A DNA stretch of 41,765 nucleotides from Peptococcaceae bacterium (GCA_031289735.1 JAITOV010000002.1:1-41765), one strand, 5' to 3'. Positions 30,031 through 39,026 are shown, counted from the stretch's first letter. Made by a program: numbers and translations. The notes: generated from the letters alone by a model not told the origin.

Positions 30031-31263
30031 GTGAATATATGGGAGAGTTTTCGAGTCTCCTTGCGGGCTCTGTTAGCGAATAAAATGCGCTCCATTCTAA
30101 CCATGCTGGGCATCATTATCGGCGTGGGTTCCGTGATCGCCATGGTCGGGATCGCTTCCGGCGCGACAGCGAATATCATGGAGCAGGTGCAGAGCCTGGG
30201 TTCGAACATGTTAATCGTTATGCCGGGGGCGACGACGACAGGCGGGGCGCGCGGCGCGGCGGGAAGCATGAACTCTTTGACCATGACAGATTTGGAAAAA
30301 CTGGAAGCGGCGGCTCAAACCCCTAATTCTCCGCTGAAAGCGATTGCGCCGGTGTCTTCTCTGAGTGTGCAGATTGTGAACGCCGCGGGGAATACGCAAA
30401 CGACGATGACCGGAACGACGCCCGCTTATGCGGATATTCGTAATATTACGGTGGAGATAGGGCGCTTTATCACGCAGGAGGATATCGACGCCGGGTCGCG
30501 GGTCGCGGTGATTGGGCCGTCTGTCGTGGAGAACCTGACCGGGAATGCGCAGACGAATCTGCTTGGGCAGACCATCAAGCTGAATAATGTACCTTTTATG
30601 GTGATTGGCATCACCGAAAGCAAAGGTTCTTCCGGCATGACGAATAATGACGATATTGTCATCGTGCCGCTCTCAACGGCCCAGATTCGCATGATTGGCA
30701 ATAAATATTTGCGTTCGATTTTTGTGGAGGCTGACGCGGCGGACCATATGACGGAGGCGCAGGAAGAGATCACCTCGATCTTGCTGAAAGCGCATAAGAT
30801 CGGCGTAGGTGGGACGGCGGACTTCTCCGTGACCAATCAGGCCGACGTCTTATCGACGATTCAGACCATCACCCGAACGATGACTATGATGCTCGGCGGA
30901 ATCGCGGGGATCTCCCTCTTGGTGGGCGGCATCGGAATCATGAATATTATGCTGGTGTCCGTGACGGAGCGTACCCGGGAAATCGGGATTCGCAAAGCGA
31001 TCGGGGCGAAACGCCGTGATATTCTGCTGCAATTTTTAGCAGAAGCGGTCGTTCTCTGCATCATTGGCGGAGGTATTGGTATTCTATTGGGCGCCGGCGG
31101 TTCGGCTTTATTAGGTAAAGCGTTGGATGTGGCGACCAAGGTCTCGGCTTTCGCCGTTTTGATAGCCGTTGCTTTTTCCGCGTTTATCGGGATTGTGTTC
31201 GGGGTATTTCCGGCGAAGAAAGCAGCGGACTTAGATCCGATCGAAGCGCTGAGATATGAATAG
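30031..31263 (+). CDS. MacB-like ABC transporter permease (FtsX domain)
   Basis: ALLANKMRSILTMLGIIIGVGSVIAMV, C-terminal FtsX TMs, VFPAKKAADLDPIEALRYE. Confidence 0.95.
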   Translation: MNIWESFRVSLRALLANKMRSILTMLGIIIGVGSVIAMVGIASGATANIMEQVQSLGSNMLIVMPGATTTGGARGAAGSMNSLTMTDLEKLEAAAQTPNSPLKAIAPVSSLSVQIVNAAGNTQTTMTGTTPAYADIRNITVEIGRFITQEDIDAGSRVAVIGPSVVENLTGNAQTNLLGQTIKLNNVPFMVIGITESKGSSGMTNNDDIVIVPLSTAQIRMIGNKYLRSIFVEADAADHMTEAQEEITSILLKAHKIGVGGTADFSVTNQADVLSTIQTITRTMTMMLGGIAGISLLVGGIGIMNIMLVSVTERTREIGIRKAIGAKRRDILLQFLAEAVVLCIIGGGIGILLGAGGSALLGKALDVATKVSAFAVLIAVAFSAFIGIVFGVFPAKKAADLDPIEALRYE

Positions 31264-31325
31264 AAGCATCCGCAAGCAGCATAGAATAAGCTGAGTGTCA
31301 GTGAAGGAAAGAGGAGGAGGCTCGA

Positions 31326-32225
31326 TTGGCGCGAAAAATTATCGGTATGTTTGATTCGGGCGTAGGTGGTTTGACCGTCATGAAACGGTTATTAGCCGAT
31401 GTTCCAGAGGCCCGGGTCGTCTATTTTGGTGATACGGCCAGAGTCCCCTATGGCAACCGTTCGAAAGAAGAGCTGATCCAGATCGGCGAAGAGATCATTA
31501 CTTTTCTGATCGGACAAGGAGCGGAAGCGATCATCATGGCTTGTAACACGAGTTCGGCCTTAGCGTTGGCCACATTGCAGGAGCGGTTCCGGATTCCGAT
31601 TGTCGGGACGATTGATCAAGGCGCTGGACTGGCCGTGCAATTAACGCGTACAGGCCGTATCGGCTTAATCGCCACGGAAGGGACGGTGCGCAGCAAAGCG
31701 TTTGCCTTGGCGATCAGCCAGGCGTTATCCAGTGGGATTTTGCCGCTGGACGCTTCTTTGCGCGCAGCCTGGCAATCCGGGGAACAGCCGGTTTCTTTAG
31801 TCAGAGCGCAGGCTTGTCCGTTGTTTGTACCCATTGTCGAGGCGGGTCTGGCCAATTCGGAAGAAGCCCGGGTCATTGCCAAATTTTACTTGGCGCCGCT
31901 TCTGGCTGCTCAGGTAGATTCAGTTATCTTGGGCTGTACGCATTATCCGTTTTTGGGCGGCGTGCTGCAAGAGATTATCGGTGCGGATATCCGCCTGATC
32001 GATCCGGCGGAAGCGATTGTGCATGAAGTGTGCAAAATCTTGACGCGTCTGGACGAAGAACAGCAGGGTACGGAACAGCCGGGATTGGAGCGCCCCAGCG
32101 CGTATAAAGACTGGCGGGTTCGCTATTATGTCAGCGGAAATCCGGATTTATTCGCCCAAGTAGGCAACACCCTGCTGGATGAACCGATCACGGAAGTTCG
32201 CCAGCATGACTGGTACGAGCAATGA
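31326..32225 (+). CDS. murI: glutamate racemase
   Basis: GMFDSGVGGLTVMK, ACNTSSALAL, LGCTHYPFL. Confidence 0.94.
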   Translation: MARKIIGMFDSGVGGLTVMKRLLADVPEARVVYFGDTARVPYGNRSKEELIQIGEEIITFLIGQGAEAIIMACNTSSALALATLQERFRIPIVGTIDQGAGLAVQLTRTGRIGLIATEGTVRSKAFALAISQALSSGILPLDASLRAAWQSGEQPVSLVRAQACPLFVPIVEAGLANSEEARVIAKFYLAPLLAAQVDSVILGCTHYPFLGGVLQEIIGADIRLIDPAEAIVHEVCKILTRLDEEQQGTEQPGLERPSAYKDWRVRYYVSGNPDLFAQVGNTLLDEPITEVRQHDWYEQ

Positions 32226-33205
32226 TTGGCATAACGACGACGGTCCCGGTCGAGATTATCTATGCGGCGGGAGAAATACCGGTTGATATCAATAATATCT
32301 TCATCGCGGATCCGGATGCGTTGCAGCGCATCCAAGAAGCGGAACTAGCCGGTTTCCCGCGCAATGTTTGCGGCTGGATCAAAGGATTGTACGCTTCGGC
32401 TATCAATCAGCCGGAGATGGAGCGTATTATCGCCGTGACCCAGGGGGATTGCAGCAATACTCAGGCTTTAATGGAAACCTGGGAGATGCAGGGCAAAGAG
32501 ATGATTCCCTTTGCCTACCCGTATGACCGGGATCGCGAGATGTTGCAGTTGCAGATGGCGAAATTAAGCGAGCGTTTAGGCGCTGATTGGGCGCAAGTAG
32601 AGGAGCAAAAACAACGCTTAGACCGCGTGCGGGCTTTGGCCTGGGAGATCGATCGCCTGACCTGGCAGGAAGACCGGGTGAGCGGTTTTGAGAATCATCT
32701 GTATCAGGTCTCCTGCTCGGATTTTAACGGCGCGCCGGAAGCTTTTGCCGAGGAAATGCGTGCATTTATCCGGCGGGCGCTCCACAGGGAACCCTTGTCT
32801 CCTGACGCAGTCCGCTTAGGGTTTATCGGGGTACCGCCGATTTTCCCACAGATCTATGATTTTTTGGCCGAGCAGGGAGCGCATGTCGTGTTCAATGAAG
32901 TGCAGCGGCAATTCACTATGCCGTTTCCCCACGCGGATCTGCTGGAACAATACCGAGAATATACCTACCCGTATCACATCTTTGCGCGCATCGCCGACAT
33001 CCGGCAACAGGCGGATCTGCGCCGTTTGGCCGGAATCATTCATTATACGCAGAGTTTTTGTTATCGCCAGATTGAGGACATCATCATTCGGCGGCAATTG
33101 CCCTATCCGGTGTTGACCGTGGAAGGGGAAAATCCTATGGGTTTAGATGCGCGCACGCGTATGCGTTTGGAAGCCTTTGTGACGATGCTGCGGGAACGCG
33201 CCTGA
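32222..33205 (+). CDS. 2-hydroxyacyl-CoA dehydratase (HgdB/FldC)-family or double-cubane-cluster-protein-like subunit
   Basis: Cys positions NVCGW, QGDCSNT, QSFCYRQIED in HgdB-like arrangement; followed by activase. Confidence 0.8.
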   Translation: MIGITTTVPVEIIYAAGEIPVDINNIFIADPDALQRIQEAELAGFPRNVCGWIKGLYASAINQPEMERIIAVTQGDCSNTQALMETWEMQGKEMIPFAYPYDRDREMLQLQMAKLSERLGADWAQVEEQKQRLDRVRALAWEIDRLTWQEDRVSGFENHLYQVSCSDFNGAPEAFAEEMRAFIRRALHREPLSPDAVRLGFIGVPPIFPQIYDFLAEQGAHVVFNEVQRQFTMPFPHADLLEQYREYTYPYHIFARIADIRQQADLRRLAGIIHYTQSFCYRQIEDIIIRRQLPYPVLTVEGENPMGLDARTRMRLEAFVTMLRERA

Positions 33206-33242
33206 ACGCGGTTGGTTTTTTAGTGAAAGGGGGGATGAAGCG

Positions 33243-34043
33243 ATATCTATTTCTGAGAGACCCGTCTGCGGCATCGATCTGGGCAGTCGTAGCGTAAAAA
33301 TTGTACTCATGGAGTCATCCCCCGATCAAGATAAGCCCTCTGTCGTACAGCGCCAGCGTGTTGATACAATAGAGTTTTATCGTCACTATGGACGCTTACG
33401 GGATGGCCGGTTGCAAGTGGATTTTGCCGCCTTGACCTTACCGGATGGTTTGAAGACCGTATCGACCGGCTATGGGCGCAATACCCTACAACTAAGCGGT
33501 GGGACAGTCATACCGGAATTGCAGGCGCACACGTTAGGCGCTCTCTTTCAGACGGATCTTCTGGATTTTACCTTGATTGACCTCGGGGGGCAGGACACGA
33601 AAATCATTCAGGTGCGCCGGGGCCGCATGCAGGATTTTCTCACCAATGACAAATGCGCGGCGTCTTCAGGCCGCTATCTGGAAAATATGGCGCAAGTCTT
33701 GGGCATATCCCTAGCGGAACTGAGTCAATATACGGAAGCGCCGGTGGAATTAAGCGCTACTTGTGCGGTTTTTGGGGAAAGTGAGTTAATTGGGAAAATT
33801 GTCGAAGGATATCCTATAGACCGCTTGGCTGCGGGAGTTAACGCCACAATTGTGCAGAGAGTCTTGCCGTTGTTGCGTGATTTCTCCAGCGAAGTCCTGG
33901 TTTTTAGCGGAGGCGTGGCACAGAATGTGGCGATCGTGCGTCTATTAGCGCAATCCTCCGGAGCTCAAGTGATTGTGACGCCTGACCCGCAATTTAATGG
34001 AGCGCTTGGCTGCGCCCTGGCGGCCGAAAAAAATATTATTTAG
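33243..34043 (+). CDS. acyl-CoA dehydratase activase (BcrAD/BadFG/HgdC-type ATPase); no canonical start codon visible for the full N-terminus
   Basis: CGIDLGSRSVKIVLM encoded upstream of the first ATG (33309); IDLGGQDTKII, NDKCAASSGRYLE [4Fe-4S] Cys region, FSGGVAQN. Confidence 0.8.
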   Translation: MSISERPVCGIDLGSRSVKIVLMESSPDQDKPSVVQRQRVDTIEFYRHYGRLRDGRLQVDFAALTLPDGLKTVSTGYGRNTLQLSGGTVIPELQAHTLGALFQTDLLDFTLIDLGGQDTKIIQVRRGRMQDFLTNDKCAASSGRYLENMAQVLGISLAELSQYTEAPVELSATCAVFGESELIGKIVEGYPIDRLAAGVNATIVQRVLPLLRDFSSEVLVFSGGVAQNVAIVRLLAQSSGAQVIVTPDPQFNGALGCALAAEKNII

Positions 34044-34133
34044 ACCACAATTTTCCCGTAAAATGTAGTATAATAAGGTAATTGTGATGGCATGTTTATG
34101 CAATTTGGATTTGAACATAAGGAGTTGATCCGC

Positions 34134-34343
34134 ATGGAAGACTGCCCATTTTGTAATTCTCATAAAATCGGACGGATTGGGCGGGAGAGGTATTTTTGCG
34201 CTGAGTGTTGTCATGAATGGACAGGAACTGTAGATGTTACGATCTATGAGATCTTAGCAGATGGCACAATGGTCGGCCTGATGTCTGGAGATGGCGGACC
34301 GGGACACGAAGACGAGGATTGCTTGGAACAAAAAGTCGTTTGA
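34134..34343 (+). CDS. small zinc-ribbon protein (69 aa)
   Basis: MEDCPFCNSHKIGRIGRERYFCAECCHEW: CxxC-N-CxxC zinc ribbon. Confidence 0.7.
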   Translation: MEDCPFCNSHKIGRIGRERYFCAECCHEWTGTVDVTIYEILADGTMVGLMSGDGGPGHEDEDCLEQKVV

Positions 34344-34389
34344 ATGAACCGCAGATCATTCGCAGGTATAGTTGAACAAGAAGCCGAAG

Positions 34390-34436
34390 AAACGGAAGCG
34401 CACAGAACAGGTACATAATGGCGCCTCCGTTTTATC
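34390..34436 (+). terminator. hairpin/terminator after zinc-ribbon gene
   Basis: AAACGGAAGCGC (34390-34401) / GCGCCTCCGTTT (34421-34432), 11 of 12 pairs, then TTAT. Confidence 0.5.
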
Positions 34437-34493
34437 CTCTTTGATAGGAGAAACGGATTGCTCCATTCCTTGGTTCTGCCGTTAGGAGATGGA

Positions 34494-34529
34494 TTGACAA
34501 TCAGCCGCCGGATTAAGCTATAATCCGGC
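34494..34529 (+). promoter_or_regulatory. rph promoter with palindrome overlapping the -10
   Basis: TTGACA 34494-34499, TATAAT 34519-34524 (19-nt spacer); GCCGGATTA-AGCTA-TAATCCGGC 34507-34529. Confidence 0.6.
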
Positions 34530-34583
34530 TGGAATAGGGAATACTAGTGAATGTCTGAAAATTAAGGAATAGAAGAAAAGGGG

Positions 34584-35342
34584 TTGGCCCATATGCCACG
34601 TTTGGACGGACGGCTCAATGATCAATTGCGTCCTCTACATATCACCAGAAAGTTCACGAACGCGCCGGAGGGATCGGTGCTGATCGAAGTGGGGGATACC
34701 CGGGTACTGTGTACCGCCAGTGTCGAGGAAAAAGTACCGCTATTTCGGCGGGGCAGCGGTCTCGGATGGGTGACCGCCGAATATTCCATGCTGCCGCGGG
34801 CGACACAAGTGCGGACGCAACGGGAAGCATCTCGGGGAAAAGTATCGGGTCGCACGATGGAAATTCAGCGCTTGATTGGCCGTGCGCTGCGCAGTGTTGT
34901 CGATCTGAAAAAACTGGGGGAGAGAACGATCTGGATCGATTGTGATGTACTTCAAGCGGACGGAGGGACGCGTACCGCCTCGATCACCGGAGCGTTTGTG
35001 GCGTTAGCCGATGCGATGAATGTATTGCTGGAGCAGGACAAGATCAAAGAGAACCCCATTCTGGACGCTTTGGCCGCAGTTTCCGTGGGTAAGATCCAAG
35101 GGGACGCCATGTTGGATTTGGCCTATGCGGAGGATTCACAAGCGGAAGTGGATATGAATATTGTCATGACAGAGAGCGGCAGATTTGTTGAGATCCAAGG
35201 CACGGCGGAGCAGGAAAGCTTCAGCCGGCAGGAATTGGATCGCTTTTTGGCCCTGGCGGAGCAAGGAATTCGTGAACTGATTAGCGAACAAAAAAAGGCG
35301 TTAGGCGAGATCGCAAGGCACGATGAGGGAGTAAGATGCTGA
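34584..35342 (+). CDS. rph: ribonuclease PH
   Basis: [49 protein letters not shown]. Confidence 0.96.
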   Translation: MAHMPRLDGRLNDQLRPLHITRKFTNAPEGSVLIEVGDTRVLCTASVEEKVPLFRRGSGLGWVTAEYSMLPRATQVRTQREASRGKVSGRTMEIQRLIGRALRSVVDLKKLGERTIWIDCDVLQADGGTRTASITGAFVALADAMNVLLEQDKIKENPILDALAAVSVGKIQGDAMLDLAYAEDSQAEVDMNIVMTESGRFVEIQGTAEQESFSRQELDRFLALAEQGIRELISEQKKALGEIARHDEGVRC

Positions 35343-35962
35343 AAATTCTGCTGGCAACTCAGAACCAGGGAAAAGTACAAGAACTAAAAGCCCTCTTAGC
35401 GGACGAAGGGGTAGAGATTCTTTCGACGCAGGATTTTGCTACTTGGCCGGAGATCGAGGAAAACGGGAAGAATTTTGCTGAGAATGCGATGCTCAAAGCG
35501 CGCGAAGGCATGCGGCGCAGCGGCTTAATCTGTTTGGCTGATGATTCGGGCTTGGAAGTCGATGCCCTGGACGGCGCGCCGGGCATCTTATCCGCGCGTT
35601 TTGCCGGCGAGCCAAAAGATGACGAGCGCAATATTGATAAATTACTGGAACAGCTAGATCATGTATCGGATGAGCAAAGAACAGCCCGCTTTCGTTGTGC
35701 CCTGGCGGTAGTGACGCCCCATGCCGACGACCACGAGTATGTCACGGAAGGAACGCTGGAAGGCAAGATTATTCGCCAGCGCCGTGGCAAGGAAGGCTTT
35801 GGCTACGACCCGGTATTTCTAGTCGAAGACTTCGGCAGAACCCTGGCTGAGATGACTGCCGCGCAGAAAAATCGCATCAGTCACCGGGCCCAGGCGTTGC
35901 GCAATGCCGTGCCGCTGCTGAAAGAAGTTGTGAAGCGTTATCAGGAGAAGGGTAAATCCTAA
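35336..35962 (+). CDS. rdgB: XTP/dITP diphosphatase (RdgB/HAM1)
   Basis: [52 protein letters not shown]. Confidence 0.95.
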   Translation: MLKILLATQNQGKVQELKALLADEGVEILSTQDFATWPEIEENGKNFAENAMLKAREGMRRSGLICLADDSGLEVDALDGAPGILSARFAGEPKDDERNIDKLLEQLDHVSDEQRTARFRCALAVVTPHADDHEYVTEGTLEGKIIRQRRGKEGFGYDPVFLVEDFGRTLAEMTAAQKNRISHRAQALRNAVPLLKEVVKRYQEKGKS

Positions 35963-35973
35963 GTATTCTGCGC

Positions 35974-36002
35974 TTGACGTAGAAAAATCTCTGAGCTATA
36001 CT
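35974..36002 (+). promoter_or_regulatory. tRNA-Pro promoter
   Basis: TTGACG 35974-35979, 17-nt spacer, TATACT 35997-36002. Confidence 0.75.
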
Positions 36003-36018
36003 AGGCTATGTGATTCAT

Positions 36019-36095
36019 CGGGGCATAGCGCAGTTTGGTAGCGCGCCTGCCTTGGGAGCAGGAGGCCGCAGGTTCAAATCCTGTTGCCCCGACCA
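36019..36095 (+). tRNA. tRNA-Pro (anticodon TGG), CCA encoded
   Basis: CGGGGCA...TGCCCCG acceptor, anticodon loop CTTGGGA, GGTTCAAATCC T arm, ACCA end. Confidence 0.97.
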
Positions 36096-36108
36096 CCTTT
36101 AAAAACTG

Positions 36109-36139
36109 GAGTAGGAATCGTTGTTCCTGCTCTTTTTTT
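36109..36139 (+). terminator. terminator after tRNA-Pro
   Basis: GAGTAGGAA...TTCCTGCTC followed by T7. Confidence 0.75.
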
Positions 36140-36185
36140 ATCTAAAAAAACAGAAGCAGGTGTTGTGACAAAGGAGGGCAACACA

Positions 36186-36353
36186 GTGAAAAGAATACAT
36201 TTGGTGGAACTAGACTTAGATGAAAGAACAATTGAAGAATCTCTTGATGAATATTTATACACTTGTAAAGTAAAAAACCTAGCGGAAATCTCCATCAAAA
36301 ATCAACAGTACGAAGGTAAAAAGTTCAACAGTATTTGTCCTCCGCATTGTTAG
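36186..36353 (+). CDS. small hypothetical protein (55 aa, GTG start)
   Basis: AAGGAGG SD at 36171-36177; VKRIHLVELDLDERTIEESLDEYLYTCKVKNLAEISIKNQQYEGKKFNSICPPHC. Confidence 0.45.
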   Translation: MKRIHLVELDLDERTIEESLDEYLYTCKVKNLAEISIKNQQYEGKKFNSICPPHC

Positions 36354-36473
36354 ACGATATGCTTTTTTTGTTTTTGAGTTAATAAAAAAACAGCGGCTAT
36401 AAATGAGCAACTGTTGTAATGATTTTTCTTTATCAAGTTCGGTTTTCATGCGGATTGTTGTGCTGACTAAAAG

Positions 36474-36521
36474 AAGATATGCATTGGCGCGCCTGGAGAG
36501 ATTCGAACTCCCGACTCTCTG
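36474..36521 (-). repeat. left arm of 48-bp inverted repeat (3' half of tRNA-Arg plus 11-12 nt downstream)
   Basis: 47/48 identical to the reverse complement of 40651-40698. Confidence 0.95.
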
Positions 36522-36561
36522 CTTAGAAGGCAGATGCTCTATCCAACTGAGCTACAGGCGC
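36485..36561 (-). tRNA. tRNA-Arg (anticodon TCT), CCA encoded
   Basis: Reverse complement GCGCCTGTAGCTCAGTTGGATAGAGCATCTGCCTTCTAAGCAGA...GGGAGTTCGAATCTCTCCAGGCGCGCCA. Confidence 0.97.
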
Positions 36562-36619
36562 TCGCAAAGCGCTTCCGATCAGAGTTTCTTAGCAAGCAAA
36601 ACTTTACTCACGTCTATAT

Positions 36620-36648
36620 ATTCTAAGCTTCTTCCGGCAAGATGTCAA
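36620..36648 (-). promoter_or_regulatory. tRNA-Arg promoter (minus strand)
   Basis: On minus strand TTGACA-17-TAGAAT (36648-36643 and 36625-36620). Confidence 0.75.
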
Positions 36649-36807
36649 GAGTTAAGGCAATGTTGTCCACAGTCGGCTAATATGATGTACTACTGCGAGA
36701 GCGGACGCATATCGGGAGCGGAAAAGAAAGGCAATCTATGGCTTATTCCCGCGAACGCGGAAAAACCGCTTGACGGCAGGACAAAAAAAGCGAAAGCTCG
36801 CGCATAG
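36649..36807 (+). pseudogene. 5'-truncated fragment of a small helix-turn-helix protein
   Basis: MMYYCESGRISGAEKKGNLWLIPANAEKPLDGRTKKAKA resembles the C-terminal half of small HTH proteins; the N-terminal helices are missing and the frame runs back into tRNA-Arg. Confidence 0.5.
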
Positions 36808-36875
36808 GCGATAACAAAAATTTTACAGCTCTTAAATCTTTTTGCTTGCCATTGGCGTTATTACTTATGGAGGTA

Positions 36876-37427
36876 GTGATAAATTTGCAAGATAATGAAT
36901 TGGTGGAGCGGATTCAATGCGGCGATCAATCGGCATTGAATGAAATCATACGCACTTATTATAACGAAATTTATCACTTTCTTTGCCGTAAATTGTCTGA
37001 TACAAACGCCGCACAGGACGTAACGCAAACCGTCTTTTTGAAGTTCGTGAGGAACATACATAGCTACCATGAACGCGGCAAGCTGAAAAATTATCTTTTT
37101 AGGTTAGCCGCAAATGCCGGGAATGACTATTTCAGAAACAAACCGGCGGCGTATGTTCTTCTTGATGCGTGTTTTGATAGGCAATCCGACGACCCTTTGC
37201 CGGAAGAGGCGGCGGAAAAGCGGGAGGCCGCAGAAGCTGTAAAAAATGCGCTCCTTGAATTGCCCATTTTCCAGCGTGACGTAATTATCTTGCGCTTCTA
37301 TCACGGCTTGCCTTTCAAGGATATTGCGCGGATTATGGACTGTGGAGTATCATCTACAAAATCGAGGTATCGGCAGGGTATGGAAAAACTTAAAATTTTA
37401 TTAGAAAGGGCATATGACAATGAATGA
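36876..37427 (+). CDS. ECF-type sigma-70 family RNA polymerase sigma factor (start GTG 36876 or TTG 36885)
   Basis: Sigma2 IYHFLCRKLSDTNAAQDVTQTVFLKFVRNI and sigma4 LPIFQRDVIILRFYHGLPFKDIARIMDCGVSSTKSRYRQGMEKL. Confidence 0.9.
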   Translation: MINLQDNELVERIQCGDQSALNEIIRTYYNEIYHFLCRKLSDTNAAQDVTQTVFLKFVRNIHSYHERGKLKNYLFRLAANAGNDYFRNKPAAYVLLDACFDRQSDDPLPEEAAEKREAAEAVKNALLELPIFQRDVIILRFYHGLPFKDIARIMDCGVSSTKSRYRQGMEKLKILLERAYDNE

Positions 37428-38178
37428 TGAACGATTCAAACAATTATTATCGGCTTATAAATTTCCCGACGCTGAGGCCGAGCAAATTGATTTAACGTGT
37501 CAAAAAACGATGAACGCGCTGAAAAGGAAAGTCCCCACCCGCCCCTTTTCGATTTTAACGCAAATGAAGGTGCAGGCTACCTATCTTTCTAAATGGTTTT
37601 ATATTTCTTGCGGCTTGATTGCGTTCTTCAGCTTGCTTATCAGCGCAATAACAAACACGGAGAGGATTGCGGCGGTGTTTTTCGGAACAAGTCCCTTGTT
37701 TATTTTGCCTTGCGCCGCTGTGTTCTATCGCACTATTGCCAACGGAATGTTGGAATTAGAAACGGCGAGCAAATACAGCATGGCAAAATTATTTGCGGGG
37801 AAACTTTTAATCCTTGGCGCGGTTATTTCTGTTCTGCTTTTGAGTGCCGGAATAATCGGCGGTACATTATCCGGTTCAATCATTCGCCCGCCTTTGCTTG
37901 CCTTTGTATCATTTACATGGATGGCGGCGATTGTGCTGTGGTTTGGGAAGCGGAGCATAAAAAGGGGGCTTGCTTTTGGAACGCTCTGGAGCGCGGTGAG
38001 CATCGCCCTTGCATTTTGGGGTAAATGTCAAATGTTTTTAGAAGCGGTAGACATCTTGTTTGTCTGGATGGCGTTCCTGGTTGTGACGGGTTTCGTTTTG
38101 TTTGCCGCAATTCGGTTTATACGCAACATTTCGTTTGAAGGAGTATGCGAAGAATGGAACTTTTTATTGACCGCTTAA
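37414..38178 (+). CDS. multi-TM membrane protein, possible membrane anti-sigma or transporter partner
   Basis: Translationally coupled to the sigma factor; about six hydrophobic segments. Confidence 0.7.
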   Translation: MTMNDERFKQLLSAYKFPDAEAEQIDLTCQKTMNALKRKVPTRPFSILTQMKVQATYLSKWFYISCGLIAFFSLLISAITNTERIAAVFFGTSPLFILPCAAVFYRTIANGMLELETASKYSMAKLFAGKLLILGAVISVLLLSAGIIGGTLSGSIIRPPLLAFVSFTWMAAIVLWFGKRSIKRGLAFGTLWSAVSIALAFWGKCQMFLEAVDILFVWMAFLVVTGFVLFAAIRFIRNISFEGVCEEWNFLLTA

Positions 38179-39026
38179 CAAAGCAATATGGGAAAAAACT
38201 GGCCGTTGACTGTTTTTCCCTAAAACTGGGCAAAGGCGTTTATGGATTGCTCGGACCGAATGGCTCCGGCAAGACAACGCTCATGCGAATGATGGCCGAC
38301 GTTCTCCGTCCAACGTCCGGCGAAATCACATTAGACGGCGTAGACATTCGCAAACTTGACGAGGCGTATCGTGATATTTTGGGGTATCTGCCTCAAGACT
38401 TCGGCTATTACCGTGATTTTACCGCTACTGATTATCTGATGTACTTGTCGGCGATAAAAGGACTGGAAAAAAGCCGGGCAAAACAGAGAACAGCAGAATT
38501 ATTAACGCTCGTCGGACTGGAAAACGAAGCTAAAAATAAGGTTAAATCCTTTTCGGGCGGTATGCGACAAAGGCTCGGAATCGCGCAAGCTCTTTTGAAC
38601 GACCCCGAAATACTGATTTTAGATGAACCGACCGCAGGACTTGATCCGAAAGAGCGCATACGGTTTCGCAACTTAATCAGCGATATTTCCGGGGAGCGGA
38701 TTGTCCTCTTGTCTACGCATATTGTTTCCGACGTGGAGTATGTGGCCAATCAAATAATCCTTATGCGGAAAGGCGAAATGATTATGCAAGGGACGGTTGA
38801 CCAAATCGCCGCTTTAACAAACGGAAAGGTTTGGACGGCTGTTCTGAATCCGAAAGAAGCCGAGATTGTAAAAACAAAACACGTTATCGCGAATCTCCGT
38901 CATATAGACGGCGGCGTGGAACTTAGGATTGTGTCGGACGAAAAACCGCACGAAAAGGCAACCCCAACCACTCCGTCCGTTGAGGACAGCTATCTTTACT
39001 ATTTCAACGAGGTAAACACGCTATGA
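38154..39026 (+). CDS. ABC transporter ATP-binding protein
   Basis: LLGPNGSGKTTLMRMMADVLRPTSG, SFSGGMRQRLGIAQALLNDPEILILDEPTAGLDP. Confidence 0.95.
   Translation: MELFIDRLTKQYGKKLAVDCFSLKLGKGVYGLLGPNGSGKTTLMRMMADVLRPTSGEITLDGVDIRKLDEAYRDILGYLPQDFGYYRDFTATDYLMYLSAIKGLEKSRAKQRTAELLTLVGLENEAKNKVKSFSGGMRQRLGIAQALLNDPEILILDEPTAGLDPKERIRFRNLISDISGERIVLLSTHIVSDVEYVANQIILMRKGEMIMQGTVDQIAALTNGKVWTAVLNPKEAEIVKTKHVIANLRHIDGGVELRIVSDEKPHEKATPTTPSVEDSYLYYFNEVNTL

Noticed and set aside
34421-34456. Second hairpin CCGTTTTATCCT…AGGAGAAACGG competing with the 34390-34432 stem, riboswitch-like
   Set aside because: It lies before the rph promoter and ends an upstream operon; two overlapping weak hairpins are likely redundant termination or chance without conservation data.
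36403-36807. 134-aa plus-strand ORF
   Set aside because: Its first half is the reverse complement of tRNA-Arg and its promoter; only the C-terminal HTH-like fragment is kept, as a pseudogene.
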